NCBI GenBank assembly: GCA_955652155.1
Contig: CATPAT010000123.1
Coordinates: 1 to 6,306, forward strand
Direction of reading: 5' to 3'
Source of the DNA: an uncultured Chthoniobacterales bacterium
GTDB lineage: Bacteria > Verrucomicrobiota > Verrucomicrobiia > Chthoniobacterales > UBA10450
DNA length: 6,306 nucleotides
In this document: piece by piece, positions 1-5,882 of the stretch
How positions within the stretch are numbered: the first letter of the stretch is position 1
How the letters are laid out: every line of letters starts with the position of its first letter
Notes under the pieces: model-generated
Told to the model about the DNA's origin: nothing
What the model saw: the letters and a program-made list of their open reading frames with translations, nothing else
The model's database searches: none
Position numbers and translations under genes: made by a program

Positions 1-41
1 CGGTTTTGCAGACCGCAGCCTTACCACTTGGCTACCCCGCC
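1..41 (-). tRNA. tRNA-Cys (GCA), 5' half only
   Basis: Read on the minus strand, the sequence begins GGCGGGG (acceptor 5' strand), then T8, a GCC...GGC D-stem around an AAGTGGTAA D-loop, and an anticodon arm GCGGT / CTGCAAA / ACCG. The anticodon is GCA, which reads cysteine codons. The window edge cuts the gene at the 3' side of the anticodon stem, so the variable loop, T arm and acceptor 3' strand lie outside. The 5' end at 41 is set by the G that starts the acceptor stem. A promoter lies just upstream (56-83). Confidence 0.9.
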
Positions 42-55
42 GTTAGCGGAAGTTG

Positions 56-83
56 AGGGTAACGCGCGACCCAACTGTGTCAA
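56..83 (-). promoter_or_regulatory. Sigma70-type promoter of tRNA-Cys
   Basis: On the minus strand, a perfect -35 TTGACA (83 to 78) is followed by a 16-bp spacer and a -10 like TACCCT (61 to 56). Transcription would then begin near position 49, a few bases before the mature tRNA 5' end at 41, as is usual for a tRNA gene with a short leader. The -35 is strong; the -10 keeps only T, A and the final T of TATAAT. Confidence 0.55.
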
Positions 84-117
84 CGTTATGGCTGTCTGAA
101 GAGAGAAAGTCCGCCTG

Positions 118-134
118 GCACCGGTGATCGGTGC
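118..134 (-). terminator. Perfect 6-bp hairpin after the small exported-peptide gene
   Basis: GCACCG (118-123) and CGGTGC (129-134) pair perfectly around a 5-base loop. The hairpin lies 26 bases beyond the stop codon of the minus-strand 55-codon gene and before the tRNA promoter, a sensible place to end that transcript. No U-run follows directly; only a loose pyrimidine stretch (ACTTTCTCTCTTC) appears about 8 bases later. It is therefore a weak intrinsic terminator candidate. Confidence 0.3.
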
Positions 135-160
135 ACAACTCGCGCCAGCAAACTCGCGAC

Positions 161-328
161 TTACTTGGGCGGTTTAACGACGGCCTGCGATTTCGCGTCA
201 TCACCGATCACGATGAACCGACCGTGATACGGTGGCATCGGCTTCGCCGGATAAGGCGGGCGGATGATCGCGAAGCCTTGCGCTCCAAGCGCAAGACTGA
301 GCAGGACGCCGAGGGCGAGCGTTCTCAT
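161..328 (-). CDS. Small exported protein of unknown function (55 aa)
   Basis: I do not recognise this protein. The 55-residue product opens with a clear signal peptide: MRT, then a Leu/Ala/Gly-rich hydrophobic core (residues 4-16), with likely cleavage near GFA (18-20). The mature part is about 35 residues and rich in proline (RPPYPAKPMPPYHGR at 23-37), with an acidic GDD at 42-44 and a KPPK end. It has no cysteine, so it is neither a lipoprotein nor disulfide-bonded. The ATG at 328 is chosen because AGAGGAG (344-338) lies 9 nt upstream and because the signal peptide begins right there. The frame stays open upstream to 442, but the extra 38 residues are Arg-rich and would bury the signal sequence. 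It probably acts in the periplasm, the envelope or outside. It is divergent from gspF, with no evident functional tie. Confidence 0.6.
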   Translation of the reverse strand: MRTLALGVLLSLALGAQGFAIIRPPYPAKPMPPYHGRFIVIGDDAKSQAVVKPPK

Positions 329-337
329 ATTGCTGTT

Positions 338-344
338 CTCCTCT
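338..344 (-). promoter_or_regulatory. Ribosome binding site of the 55-codon gene
   Basis: The minus strand reads AGAGGAG, ending 9 nt before the ATG at 328. It decides the start in favour of the short form with the N-terminal signal peptide. Confidence 0.6.
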
Positions 345-381
345 GCATCGTTCATGCCATAGAAATTCCTAATTCTGCGAC

Positions 382-407
382 GCCGGCTCAGTGGGTGAAC
401 CACCGGC
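382..407. repeat. Imperfect GC-rich inverted repeat
   Basis: GCCGG (382-386) can pair with CCGGC (403-407), and TGG (392-394) with CCA (400-402). The loop is GTGAA, and CTCAG is unpaired on one side. It lies in the upstream region shared by two divergent genes. It could be a small repetitive palindrome, a protein-binding site or chance in GC-rich DNA; one copy in this window cannot decide. Confidence 0.3.
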
Positions 408-622
408 CGATTGGGTAGGCAAGAAATGGCCGAGCGCTGCAACGGAAGATCGCTACATCCGATTTGGATTTCGAGACAACACCTGCGATCACTTCAGGAA
501 CAACAGCAGTCCGCAGCATGTTCAAATCGCCGCCGATACTACGGCCAAAAATCCAGTTGTCCAATTTTTTGTAAGCCCTGGCCGACTTTCGCATTTTGGA
601 TTTCGAATTAACTTCCCGTCCG

Positions 623-1870
623 ATGCCACAGTTTACTTATCGAGCCCGCGACGCGCAGGGCGCACTGGTGGAAGGCGTACTGGATTGTGCCGATCGCACT
701 ATAGCCATTCGCCAGATCGAGCAGAAACGTTGCATCCCTATTCGGATCGAGATCGTCAATGCGCGTCCCGAACGCGATGAGAAATCGCAATCAGCCGCCG
801 CGACAACGCCAACGCAGGCCCTGAAAATTCCACACAACCAGCTGCTCATTTTCACCGAACAGCTCGCGCATTTGCTCCAGGCCGGCATGACGCTGGACGA
901 AGGATTGTCGATCTTACAAAAGCGGCTCAAACAGCCGCGAGTGCAGGAAATGACGCGAGCATTGCATCAAGCGCTGGTTGATGGCCGAAGTTTTTCGCAG
1001 GCCTTGCGCGAGATGCCGCGAATTTTTCCACCGCTCTTTGTCAATCTCGTTGCGGCGGGCGAAGCAAGCGGGGCGTTGCCGGAGATTTTGCACCGCCTCG
1101 TAAAACATTTGATGCAGGCGAAGGACCTGCGCGACCGCGTTCAGCAGGCGCTGATCTATCCGGCGTTTCTCGCAGTCGCCGGCGCGGGGTTGATCACAAT
1201 CTTTATCACTTACATGGTGCCGCAGTTGACCGGGTTCATGGCCCAAATCGGCGGCGCCCTTCCGCTGCCGACGCGAATCCTGATGCAGATTCATCATGGC
1301 ATCATTACGTATTGGTGGTTGGCGATCCTGATTGTCATCGGCGCCAGCGTCGGTTTCCGCGCATTCGTCCGCACCGAAGAAGGACGGCTCACTTGGGACC
1401 GATTTCGGCTGAAGATTCCGGGTTACGGGCGTGTGATTCGTCATCGTTACTACGCGCAGTTTTCACGCACGCTCGGCACGCTCATCCAAAACGGAATTCC
1501 CCTCCTCCGCGCGCTCGATCTAGTGAGCGAGATCGCCGGCAATCGCTATTTGGAATTAAAGGTCACCGAAGCGCGACGCGCGGTGGTCGATGGGGCAACG
1601 CTCTCCGCGGCGTTGAGTTCACAGCACATTTTTCCAGATTTGTTTACCGACATGATGGCGGTGGGCGAACAGACGGGACGCTTCGGAGAAACAATGCAAA
1701 CGATTGCCGATGTTTATGAGCGCGAGCTGGACCGCAACGTCGCCATCATTTCGCAATTGATCCCGCCGGTGATTATCGTTTTGATTGCGCTTATCGTAGG
1801 GCTGGTGGTTTACAGCATTCTTTCGGCAGTATTTGAGGCGACACATAGCTTGCAGTTTCGACCGCACTAA
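623..1870 (+). CDS. gspF: GspF, inner-membrane platform protein of T2SS/type IV pilus family
   Basis: GspF is the polytopic membrane protein at the centre of the T2SS platform; it contacts the GspE ATPase and GspL and passes pseudopilins into the growing pseudopilus. The 415-residue product has the family's normal length and order. An N-terminal segment (YRARDAQGALVEG, 6-18) is followed by a charged linker. The first GspF domain (about 76-200) carries FTEQLAHLLQAGMTLDEGL and AAGEASGAL, then a membrane segment at 180-200. A second membrane segment lies at 230-248. The second domain (about 278-403) carries FSRTLGTLIQNGIPLLRAL and VGEQTGRFGETM and ends in a membrane segment at 380-403. The duplicated domain and paired G-E-x-(S/T)-G motifs are diagnostic. 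I start at ATG 623, where homology-like sequence begins; an in-frame TTG at 596 would add nine unlikely residues. Neither start has a clear SD. The next gene follows 18 bases after the stop. Confidence 0.95.
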   Translation: MPQFTYRARDAQGALVEGVLDCADRTIAIRQIEQKRCIPIRIEIVNARPERDEKSQSAAATTPTQALKIPHNQLLIFTEQLAHLLQAGMTLDEGLSILQKRLKQPRVQEMTRALHQALVDGRSFSQALREMPRIFPPLFVNLVAAGEASGALPEILHRLVKHLMQAKDLRDRVQQALIYPAFLAVAGAGLITIFITYMVPQLTGFMAQIGGALPLPTRILMQIHHGIITYWWLAILIVIGASVGFRAFVRTEEGRLTWDRFRLKIPGYGRVIRHRYYAQFSRTLGTLIQNGIPLLRALDLVSEIAGNRYLELKVTEARRAVVDGATLSAALSSQHIFPDLFTDMMAVGEQTGRFGETMQTIADVYERELDRNVAIISQLIPPVIIVLIALIVGLVVYSILSAVFEATHSLQFRPH

Positions 1871-1888
1871 GGTACTCTTCGCAGCCAA

Positions 1889-2959
1889 ATGCTCATTCGC
1901 ATCGTTGCGCTTTTTTGGCTGATTGGCGCAACCTCTTCTCTCATTGCGCAGGAAGCATTTAACAACGGTCTGCCGCAGCAAGAAAGCGATACGACTGCAC
2001 AAAACACCGTGGAAAGCGCGTGGATTGATTTGCGTCAGCATCCATCGGCAAACTCGCGACCACAAAGCGCGCCGAGTTGGGTCGAGGCGGTCAACATGGC
2101 TCCGACTGTGGAAATAAACGGCGCCTCTGCGAAAACCATCTTCCGCATTCGCATCGCGCACCCGCCAGGAGACTACCAAGTCCTCTATTTCCGGCTTTTT
2201 TTCGATGATAATAGCAACGCGCGACCGGAACTGGTGGCATGGGATGAATTGGGCACGCAGGTCCTGCGCTCCGACGAACTTGGCTCGGGTGTGGGACTGC
2301 CGACATCGGATTCGGTCATGATTCCGATGAACGGAATCTCCGTGCTCGACGTCGAGGTGCCGGGTGACGGTAAAACAATCCGCGGTGCCTACCTCGATTG
2401 GATGACGACCAGTGAAGTTGTCCATCCGGTCAGCGCGGAGCATCGCGACGTCATCCCCGAGCCTTTCTCGTCGCTGCCTACGTTGCACGCGCCGGAGCAG
2501 GACCTGGAACATTTCGGAACCGTGACTGCCACGCTGGCCAGCGACACGGTTCCGGTCGGCTCCGATGCCCAACGCGGCGCAGTGTTTCAGTTTGGGATTG
2601 AATCGCAGCCGTTGCTCGCGCTGCTCACATTCGAAGTGGCAAGCCCTCGAATCGATTCACCGCCGGAAGTTTATGTGAATGGCGAAGACGTCGGCGCTGC
2701 AACGTTCACGTTGCCGGAGCTCGCCGATCCCGCGTATCGGGGGCAAATGGAATCGTTGCTCAAAGAAATGCGGTTTCAGTACACCGGTTGGCTCCGGGCG
2801 CAAAAACTCATTCCAGCCAGCAACTTGAAAGTTGGGACAAACGATGTGACTATCCTGGCCGGCGGCGCTACGTCGGCATCGGCGATTCGCGGAACGCAGA
2901 TTCAACTAAAATATCTTTGGGAAAAATCGGATTATTTGCTCCAAACTCCCGACTATTAA
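1889..2959 (+). CDS. Exported protein of unknown function between gspF and gspG
   Basis: I do not recognise this 356-residue protein. It starts with a signal peptide: MLIRIV, a hydrophobic core to about residue 19, and likely cleavage around SLIA/QEA (20-21). No cysteine is present, so it is not a lipoprotein, and no later membrane segment is seen. Residues 25-65 are polar and look disordered. The rest appears beta-rich: one region at about 70-175 (YQVLYFRLFFDD, VLDVEVPGDGKTIRGAYLDW), a linker with many prolines at about 180-205, and a second region at about 205-345. The second contains PPEVYVNGEDVGAATFTLP, an amphipathic stretch (QMESLLKEMRFQYTGWLRAQ), and NLKVGTNDVTILAG, reminiscent of carbohydrate-binding-like jelly rolls, though I cannot assign a family. 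It sits 18 bases after gspF and its stop is 45 bases before the gspG ATG, so it is probably co-transcribed. It may be a lineage-specific secretion component or a substrate. The nearest AAGG is 16 bases upstream, too far for a good RBS. Confidence 0.85.
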   Translation: MLIRIVALFWLIGATSSLIAQEAFNNGLPQQESDTTAQNTVESAWIDLRQHPSANSRPQSAPSWVEAVNMAPTVEINGASAKTIFRIRIAHPPGDYQVLYFRLFFDDNSNARPELVAWDELGTQVLRSDELGSGVGLPTSDSVMIPMNGISVLDVEVPGDGKTIRGAYLDWMTTSEVVHPVSAEHRDVIPEPFSSLPTLHAPEQDLEHFGTVTATLASDTVPVGSDAQRGAVFQFGIESQPLLALLTFEVASPRIDSPPEVYVNGEDVGAATFTLPELADPAYRGQMESLLKEMRFQYTGWLRAQKLIPASNLKVGTNDVTILAGGATSASAIRGTQIQLKYLWEKSDYLLQTPDY

Positions 2960-3004
2960 TTGAACCGCAACCCGCCGTTGCGTGTCTCTGTGTTAGCTCA
3001 ACCA

Positions 3005-3421
3005 ATGATTAGACGAACGAATCAATCTGGCTTCACCCTGCTCGAGATCATGATCGTGGTGAGCATCATCGTGATCTTGCTGGGTCTCGCGATTTCAAAA
3101 ATGGGCAATCCGACAGCGTTCGCCAAGACCACGGCTGTGCGAGCCGACGTCCAATCAATCGGCACGCAATTGATGCAGTATGAAGCGATGAACGGTTTTT
3201 ATCCGACGACCGAGCAAGGTTTGCAGGCGCTCGTCACCCAGGCCGAAAGCGAGCCCAGACCAAGTCGGTGGTACCAGTTCTTCAAAGAAGTTCCGAAAGA
3301 TCCGTGGGGCTCGGTTTACATTTATCGCTGCCCTGGAATTAAACATCCGGACAAATACGATCTCTTTTCAGCCGGGCCGGATCGTCAACCGGACACGGCC
3401 GACGACGATTGGGGCGAATAA
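3005..3421 (+). CDS. gspG: GspG, major pseudopilin of the type II secretion system
   Basis: GspG is the main subunit of the T2SS pseudopilus, processed by prepilin peptidase and assembled from the inner membrane. The 138-residue product has a short basic leader (MIRRTNQSG), the cleavage site between G9 and F10, and the N-methylated helix FTLLEIMIVVSIIVILLGL with the conserved Glu at mature position 5 (E14). Family signatures follow: MNGFYPTTEQGLQAL (62-76), PKDPWGSVYIYRCPG (97-111), and the C-terminal calcium loop YDLFSAGPDRQPDTADDDWG (118-137). Length and motif order are typical. ATG 3005 is preferred over an in-frame TTG at 2960, because the latter would give an over-long leader of 24 residues. 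No SD is visible before it. It ends the plus-strand block; gspH, gspI and gspJ, which often follow, are absent here. Confidence 0.97.
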   Translation: MIRRTNQSGFTLLEIMIVVSIIVILLGLAISKMGNPTAFAKTTAVRADVQSIGTQLMQYEAMNGFYPTTEQGLQALVTQAESEPRPSRWYQFFKEVPKDPWGSVYIYRCPGIKHPDKYDLFSAGPDRQPDTADDDWGE

Positions 3422-3425
3422 TTCT

Positions 3426-3471
3426 TAGGACCGACACCGCCGTCGTGAAATGCCAGTTCGGCCCGGACCTA
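3426..3471. terminator. Imperfect inverted repeat between convergent operons
   Basis: TAGGACCG (3426-3433) can pair with CGGACCTA (3464-3471) except for one A/A mismatch. Inside it, GCCG (3439-3442) can pair with CGGC (3459-3462). It fills most of the 84-bp gap where gspG and the minus-strand operon end facing each other, so a two-way terminator is a natural reading. There is no U-run on either strand and the loop is long, so the call is tentative. Confidence 0.3.
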
Positions 3472-3505
3472 GGGCGCGGCACGCAATCGTTAGATCGATA
3501 ACAAA

Positions 3506-4078
3506 CTATTGCTCACCGGACAGCGGCGGAGTCGGCACTTGCGGCTGCGGATTTCGTTGAATGGTGCCACGCACGTGCGGAGTTGGCGCGACGATTCCGG
3601 CATTTTGACCCGGTTTCGGAATACCGGGTTGTGGCGGCGGGACAATGCCCGGTGCCGGTCTATTCGGGAGCGGTTGAGTGATTAGTTGCTGGTTGAAAGT
3701 GAGCGTTGCGAATTGACCGTCTTTACTGATCGTCACTTTGGTTTCGCCCACTTTGTCGGACCATTCAATACTCGCGATGGCGTAACCGTCCACCGGGCCA
3801 CCACACGTCGTCAGAAATTTTTTGAAGTCTCTTTCGCCGGTCGAAGCGATCGTAACCATGTCGCAGTCGGGCGCCTTTGCGGCGCTGGTAACGTAAAGGT
3901 CCTTCGCGAAATTTGGCGTGGCCGCCGGCGCAACCACTGCACTGGCGACGGCGAACGGGGAATGATCGAGCATTCCTTTGTAGCGATCGAAATTTAATCG
4001 CTTCGGCAAATCGTCATCGGCGCGCACGGAAAAGACTCCGATCGTCGCGAAGATCGAGATGTAGATTCGTAGGCGCAT
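3506..4078 (-). CDS. Exported proline-rich-tailed protein at the GspC/PilP position of the gsp operon
   Basis: The 190-residue product has a signal peptide or N-terminal anchor (MRLRIYISIFATIGVFSVRA, likely cleaved near residue 20). Next come a FDRYKGMLDHSPFAV segment (30-44), a compact probably beta-rich domain (about 58-130: LYVTSAAKAPDCDMVTIAST, GYAIASIEW, TKVTISKDGQFATLTF), and a proline-rich low-complexity tail (136-187). Two cysteines, C72 and C92, could form a disulfide. The R-Y-x-x-(I/M)-(L/I)-x-x-x-P-F pattern followed by a small beta domain recalls GspC/PilP connector proteins that link the inner platform to the secretin. That assignment is inference from pattern and gene position, not clear homology. 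ATG 4078 is chosen because AAAGG (4092-4088) ends 9 nt upstream. A TTG at 4087 overlapping the gspM stop is open, but its SD would abut the codon. It lies 5 bases after gspM and closes the operon. Confidence 0.8.
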   Translation of the reverse strand: MRLRIYISIFATIGVFSVRADDDLPKRLNFDRYKGMLDHSPFAVASAVVAPAATPNFAKDLYVTSAAKAPDCDMVTIASTGERDFKKFLTTCGGPVDGYAIASIEWSDKVGETKVTISKDGQFATLTFNQQLITQPLPNRPAPGIVPPPQPGIPKPGQNAGIVAPTPHVRGTIQRNPQPQVPTPPLSGEQ

Positions 4079-4083
4079 CGCAC

Positions 4084-4647
4084 TCAACCTTTCTTGCGGT
4101 TAGCCGGCGCAAACCAGCGCGCGATCTTGAATTTGCCGCGCATCATGGTCGCGTCATTGCTGTCAATCACCAGGTTCACACTCTCAAAGACAACGAATGC
4201 GTCCGGTTGTTGAACGTCATAAAGAAAATGAACAAGCTCCGGCCAATGGCTGCTCGCTTCGATGGAAGCGAAAACGGCTTGATGGTTGGGAGTTGTTTCG
4301 CCCGACCCGATCGCCGGGTTCTCGATTAAAATGTTGTACTTGCCGGCGATTTGTTTGAGTTGATCGAGCAGGTTAGAAGCTTCCTCGGCGCCTTTGAGGG
4401 TAGGCTGCGTTTTCTGCACCCATTGGTCGCGCCTCGCCCAGAGATCGCGCTCTTTCATGTAAACGGTTTGCTCAGAGCGGGTCGCTTTGCGCGAGGCCAG
4501 CTCGCTCCGCGAGGTGCTAATCGTTCCCAAAAGCCAGCGCCAGATGAAGAGATTAACAAGCAGGAATAAAATGCCGGCGACAGCGAGCGTCATGATGCGC
4601 TCGCGCTGACTCATCCGTTGATAAGCTCCTGTCAATTTCGCCATCAT
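4084..4647 (-). CDS. gspM: GspM/PilO-like inner-membrane protein of the secretion platform
   Basis: GspM is a bitopic inner-membrane protein that pairs with GspL and stabilises the T2SS platform; PilO is its type IV pilus counterpart. The 187-residue product has the expected plan. A short cytoplasmic N-terminus contains the typical YQRMSQRERIM (9-19). One membrane helix follows at about 19-40 (LAVAGILFLLVNLFIWRWLL), then a charged coiled-coil-like stretch at about 45-80 and a periplasmic ferredoxin-like domain at about 85-178 (SNLLDQLKQIAGKYNILIEN, HWPELVHFLYDVQQPD). Its ATG overlaps the gspL stop as ATGA, indicating translational coupling. GGAGGG (4662-4657) lies 9 nt upstream of the first ATG; a second ATG follows directly at 4644. 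Sequence in this family is weakly conserved, so GspM against PilO is decided by neighbours GspK and GspL. Confidence 0.85.
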   Translation of the reverse strand: MMAKLTGAYQRMSQRERIMTLAVAGILFLLVNLFIWRWLLGTISTSRSELASRKATRSEQTVYMKERDLWARRDQWVQKTQPTLKGAEEASNLLDQLKQIAGKYNILIENPAIGSGETTPNHQAVFASIEASSHWPELVHFLYDVQQPDAFVVFESVNLVIDSNDATMMRGKFKIARWFAPANRKKG

Positions 4648-5879
4648 CGCGGTTTTCCCTCCAGACGAAATTGCGCGTGATTGTTCGCCAAAATTCTTGG
4701 CGCGGCCATATCGAATCGGAAATTCTGCAAGCCGGAATTCTTTTTTATTTTCTCCGCAAATTGATAGGCCAACGCGGTCGTGTTGGACTCGCCATCGACT
4801 GAGATCTGGCGCGCGGACTGATTGTAGGCCGTAATGCGGACATCAGCCGACGGCAAACTTTCGTAAAGGTGCAACAGAATTTCGACCGGGTAGAAGCGCG
4901 AGTCGATCGCCGGTGCGAGCGCTTTCCAGTTAGCTTCAGTCTCGCGAATGAACTGCGTTGGTGGTCCGTCGCGCGCAATCAGTCGATCAAGTCGCGCGAT
5001 CGCGAAACGGCTGTAAGCAAGGTAAAGGAGAAAGAGGAGAAAGATCGCGGCGTAAGCGCCACCGGCCAAGGTGAGTCGCTTCTGCCATTCACCGCGCTTA
5101 ACGAGTTGCGCCCGGCGCTGCCGCCAACTGTCGGGCAGGAGATTAAGTTTGACCGACGCCGGCGGCGTCTCGATCCCTACGAGCTCGGTGGGAGTCGCGA
5201 GAATCCCCTGCACCATGTCGCGCAGATCGTAACAACTTTCATCGAGCAAGACGCTTGGAAAGGAACCATTGATGCCTTGCAGCTCTGCGCTTAACGCCAG
5301 GTGCGGCAATTCCATTCGCAGTTGTTCAGGCGCGGCTCCGTCCAGTGTGCGGGTGAGGCTGATCTTTCCATTTTCAGTCACAGCCGAAACCAGCGTTTCG
5401 CCTTCTGGATAAATTAGCAGCGCACGTCCTTCCGGAGCATGGGTAGTTGCGCGCTGCGCTGCATAAACTGTGACCTGGCGCGGTATGATGCCGTTATCGA
5501 TTAGTGGCGCAGCAATTTCAGCTAATCGCTCATTCCTCACTGCGATGGCGGAAATGACGCTTTCGGTTTCGTTTTGTTCGATCAATTCGAAATCGGTCGT
5601 GACTTCCTCTGCCGAAAACGGAAGTGCTTTCTCGATTTGAATCCGGACCATCTCCGGAAATTCCATCGGATCGATGGTCGGCAGACGGAATCGCTGCGCG
5701 AGGACAGCAGCGATTGGCAAGCTCAAGACAACGTTGTCCTGGGCCGAGATGAGCGGCACGGCTTCATCGAGCGTGCGCAGCAAGCGCACATTCCACGAAC
5801 CGTTGTCCTTACGCGCGCGCAGGAGATTCCAGCCATTCGCGGCCGGCGTGATAAAGACCGGTGTCGACGTTGGCTCGAT
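4644..5879 (-). CDS. gspL: GspL-like (PilM-PilN-like) platform protein, apparent AUC start
   Basis: GspL recruits the GspE ATPase through a cytoplasmic actin-like domain and pairs with GspM in the periplasm. Starting at ATC 5879 the product has 411 residues, about the family's length. It has an actin-like cytoplasmic region (about 1-240) including PVFITPAANGWNLLRARKDN (7-26) and IQIEKALPFSAEE (80-92). A PilN-type KLNLLPDSWRQRR (244-256) precedes a membrane helix at about 271-293 (AGGAYAAIFLLFLLYLAYS). The periplasmic part includes ILLHLYESLPSADVRI (334-349) and ends at RLEGKPR. Upstream of GTG 5789 the frame stays open for 30 codons to the gspK stop and contains no ATG, GTG or TTG, yet encodes sequence that fits the first beta strands of the domain. 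AAGGAG (5894-5889) lies 9 nt before ATC 5879. I therefore place the start there. The alternatives are GTG 5789 (381 aa, truncated domain) or a base error at an original ATG. gspK ends 3 nt upstream. Confidence 0.8.
   Translation of the reverse strand: MEPTSTPVFITPAANGWNLLRARKDNGSWNVRLLRTLDEAVPLISAQDNVVLSLPIAAVLAQRFRLPTIDPMEFPEMVRIQIEKALPFSAEEVTTDFELIEQNETESVISAIAVRNERLAEIAAPLIDNGIIPRQVTVYAAQRATTHAPEGRALLIYPEGETLVSAVTENGKISLTRTLDGAAPEQLRMELPHLALSAELQGINGSFPSVLLDESCYDLRDMVQGILATPTELVGIETPPASVKLNLLPDSWRQRRAQLVKRGEWQKRLTLAGGAYAAIFLLFLLYLAYSRFAIARLDRLIARDGPPTQFIRETEANWKALAPAIDSRFYPVEILLHLYESLPSADVRITAYNQSARQISVDGESNTTALAYQFAEKIKKNSGLQNFRFDMAAPRILANNHAQFRLEGKPR
4657..4662 (-). promoter_or_regulatory. 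Ribosome binding site of gspM inside gspL
   Basis: The minus strand reads GGAGGG, ending 9 nt before the ATG at 4647 and lying within the last codons of gspL. It favours the first of the two tandem ATG codons and supports coupled translation of gspL and gspM. Confidence 0.6.
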
Positions 5880-5882
5880 AAA

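Larger units (their letters stand above)
329..622. other. Gap between divergent genes, no gene supported
   Basis: These 294 bases separate the minus-strand peptide gene from gspF and must hold the promoters of both. I see no convincing sigma70 pair for gspF; the best is TTGTAA (569-574), 17 bp, then CATTTT, which is weak. An imperfect GC-rich inverted repeat lies at 382-407. Short open frames cross the region on both strands, but none has an RBS, a recognisable domain or a convincing start. There is no sign of gspE, which often precedes gspF. Confidence 0.5.

Noticed and set aside
1..41. tRNA-Cys as an integration site for an island containing the gsp genes
   Set aside because: Integration normally uses the tRNA 3' end, which lies outside the window on the other side. 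No integrase, repeat of the tRNA end or mobile gene is seen, and gsp genes are usually chromosomal core.
137..158. Short direct repeat AACTCGCG at 137-144 and 151-158
   Set aside because: Two 8-bp copies in GC-rich DNA, with a further copy of the motif inside the exported-protein gene near 2050, fit chance; there is no array structure.
419..574. Open plus-strand frame between a TAG and a TAA upstream of gspF with protein-like composition
   Set aside because: About 50 codons, no ATG near its beginning, no RBS and no recognisable motif; the opposite strand is open too. I could not tie it to a gspE remnant.
569..597. Sigma70-like promoter for gspF (TTGTAA, 17 bp, CATTTT)
   Set aside because: The -10 matches only two of six consensus bases, so it is not better than background.
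596..622. TTG start for gspF giving nine extra residues
   Set aside because: The added MDFELTSRP does not resemble the GspF N-terminus, while ATG 623 begins directly before the usual Y-x-A-x-D segment. Neither has an SD, so family fit decides.
1619..2572. Long open frame of 317 codons on the minus strand
   Set aside because: It lies antisense to the end of gspF and most of the exported-protein gene, is rich in Arg, His, Cys and Asn without any domain pattern, and has no RBS. It is a shadow of GC-rich coding DNA.
2960..3004. TTG start for gspG directly after the previous stop
   Set aside because: It would give a 24-residue pilin leader; the ATG at 3005 gives a typical short basic leader of nine residues before G/FTLLE.
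5789..5789. GTG at 5789 as the gspL start
   Set aside because: No SD lies in front of it, it would remove the first strands of the cytoplasmic domain, and the strongest SD of the window points to a start 90 bases earlier. It remains the fallback if AUC initiation is excluded.
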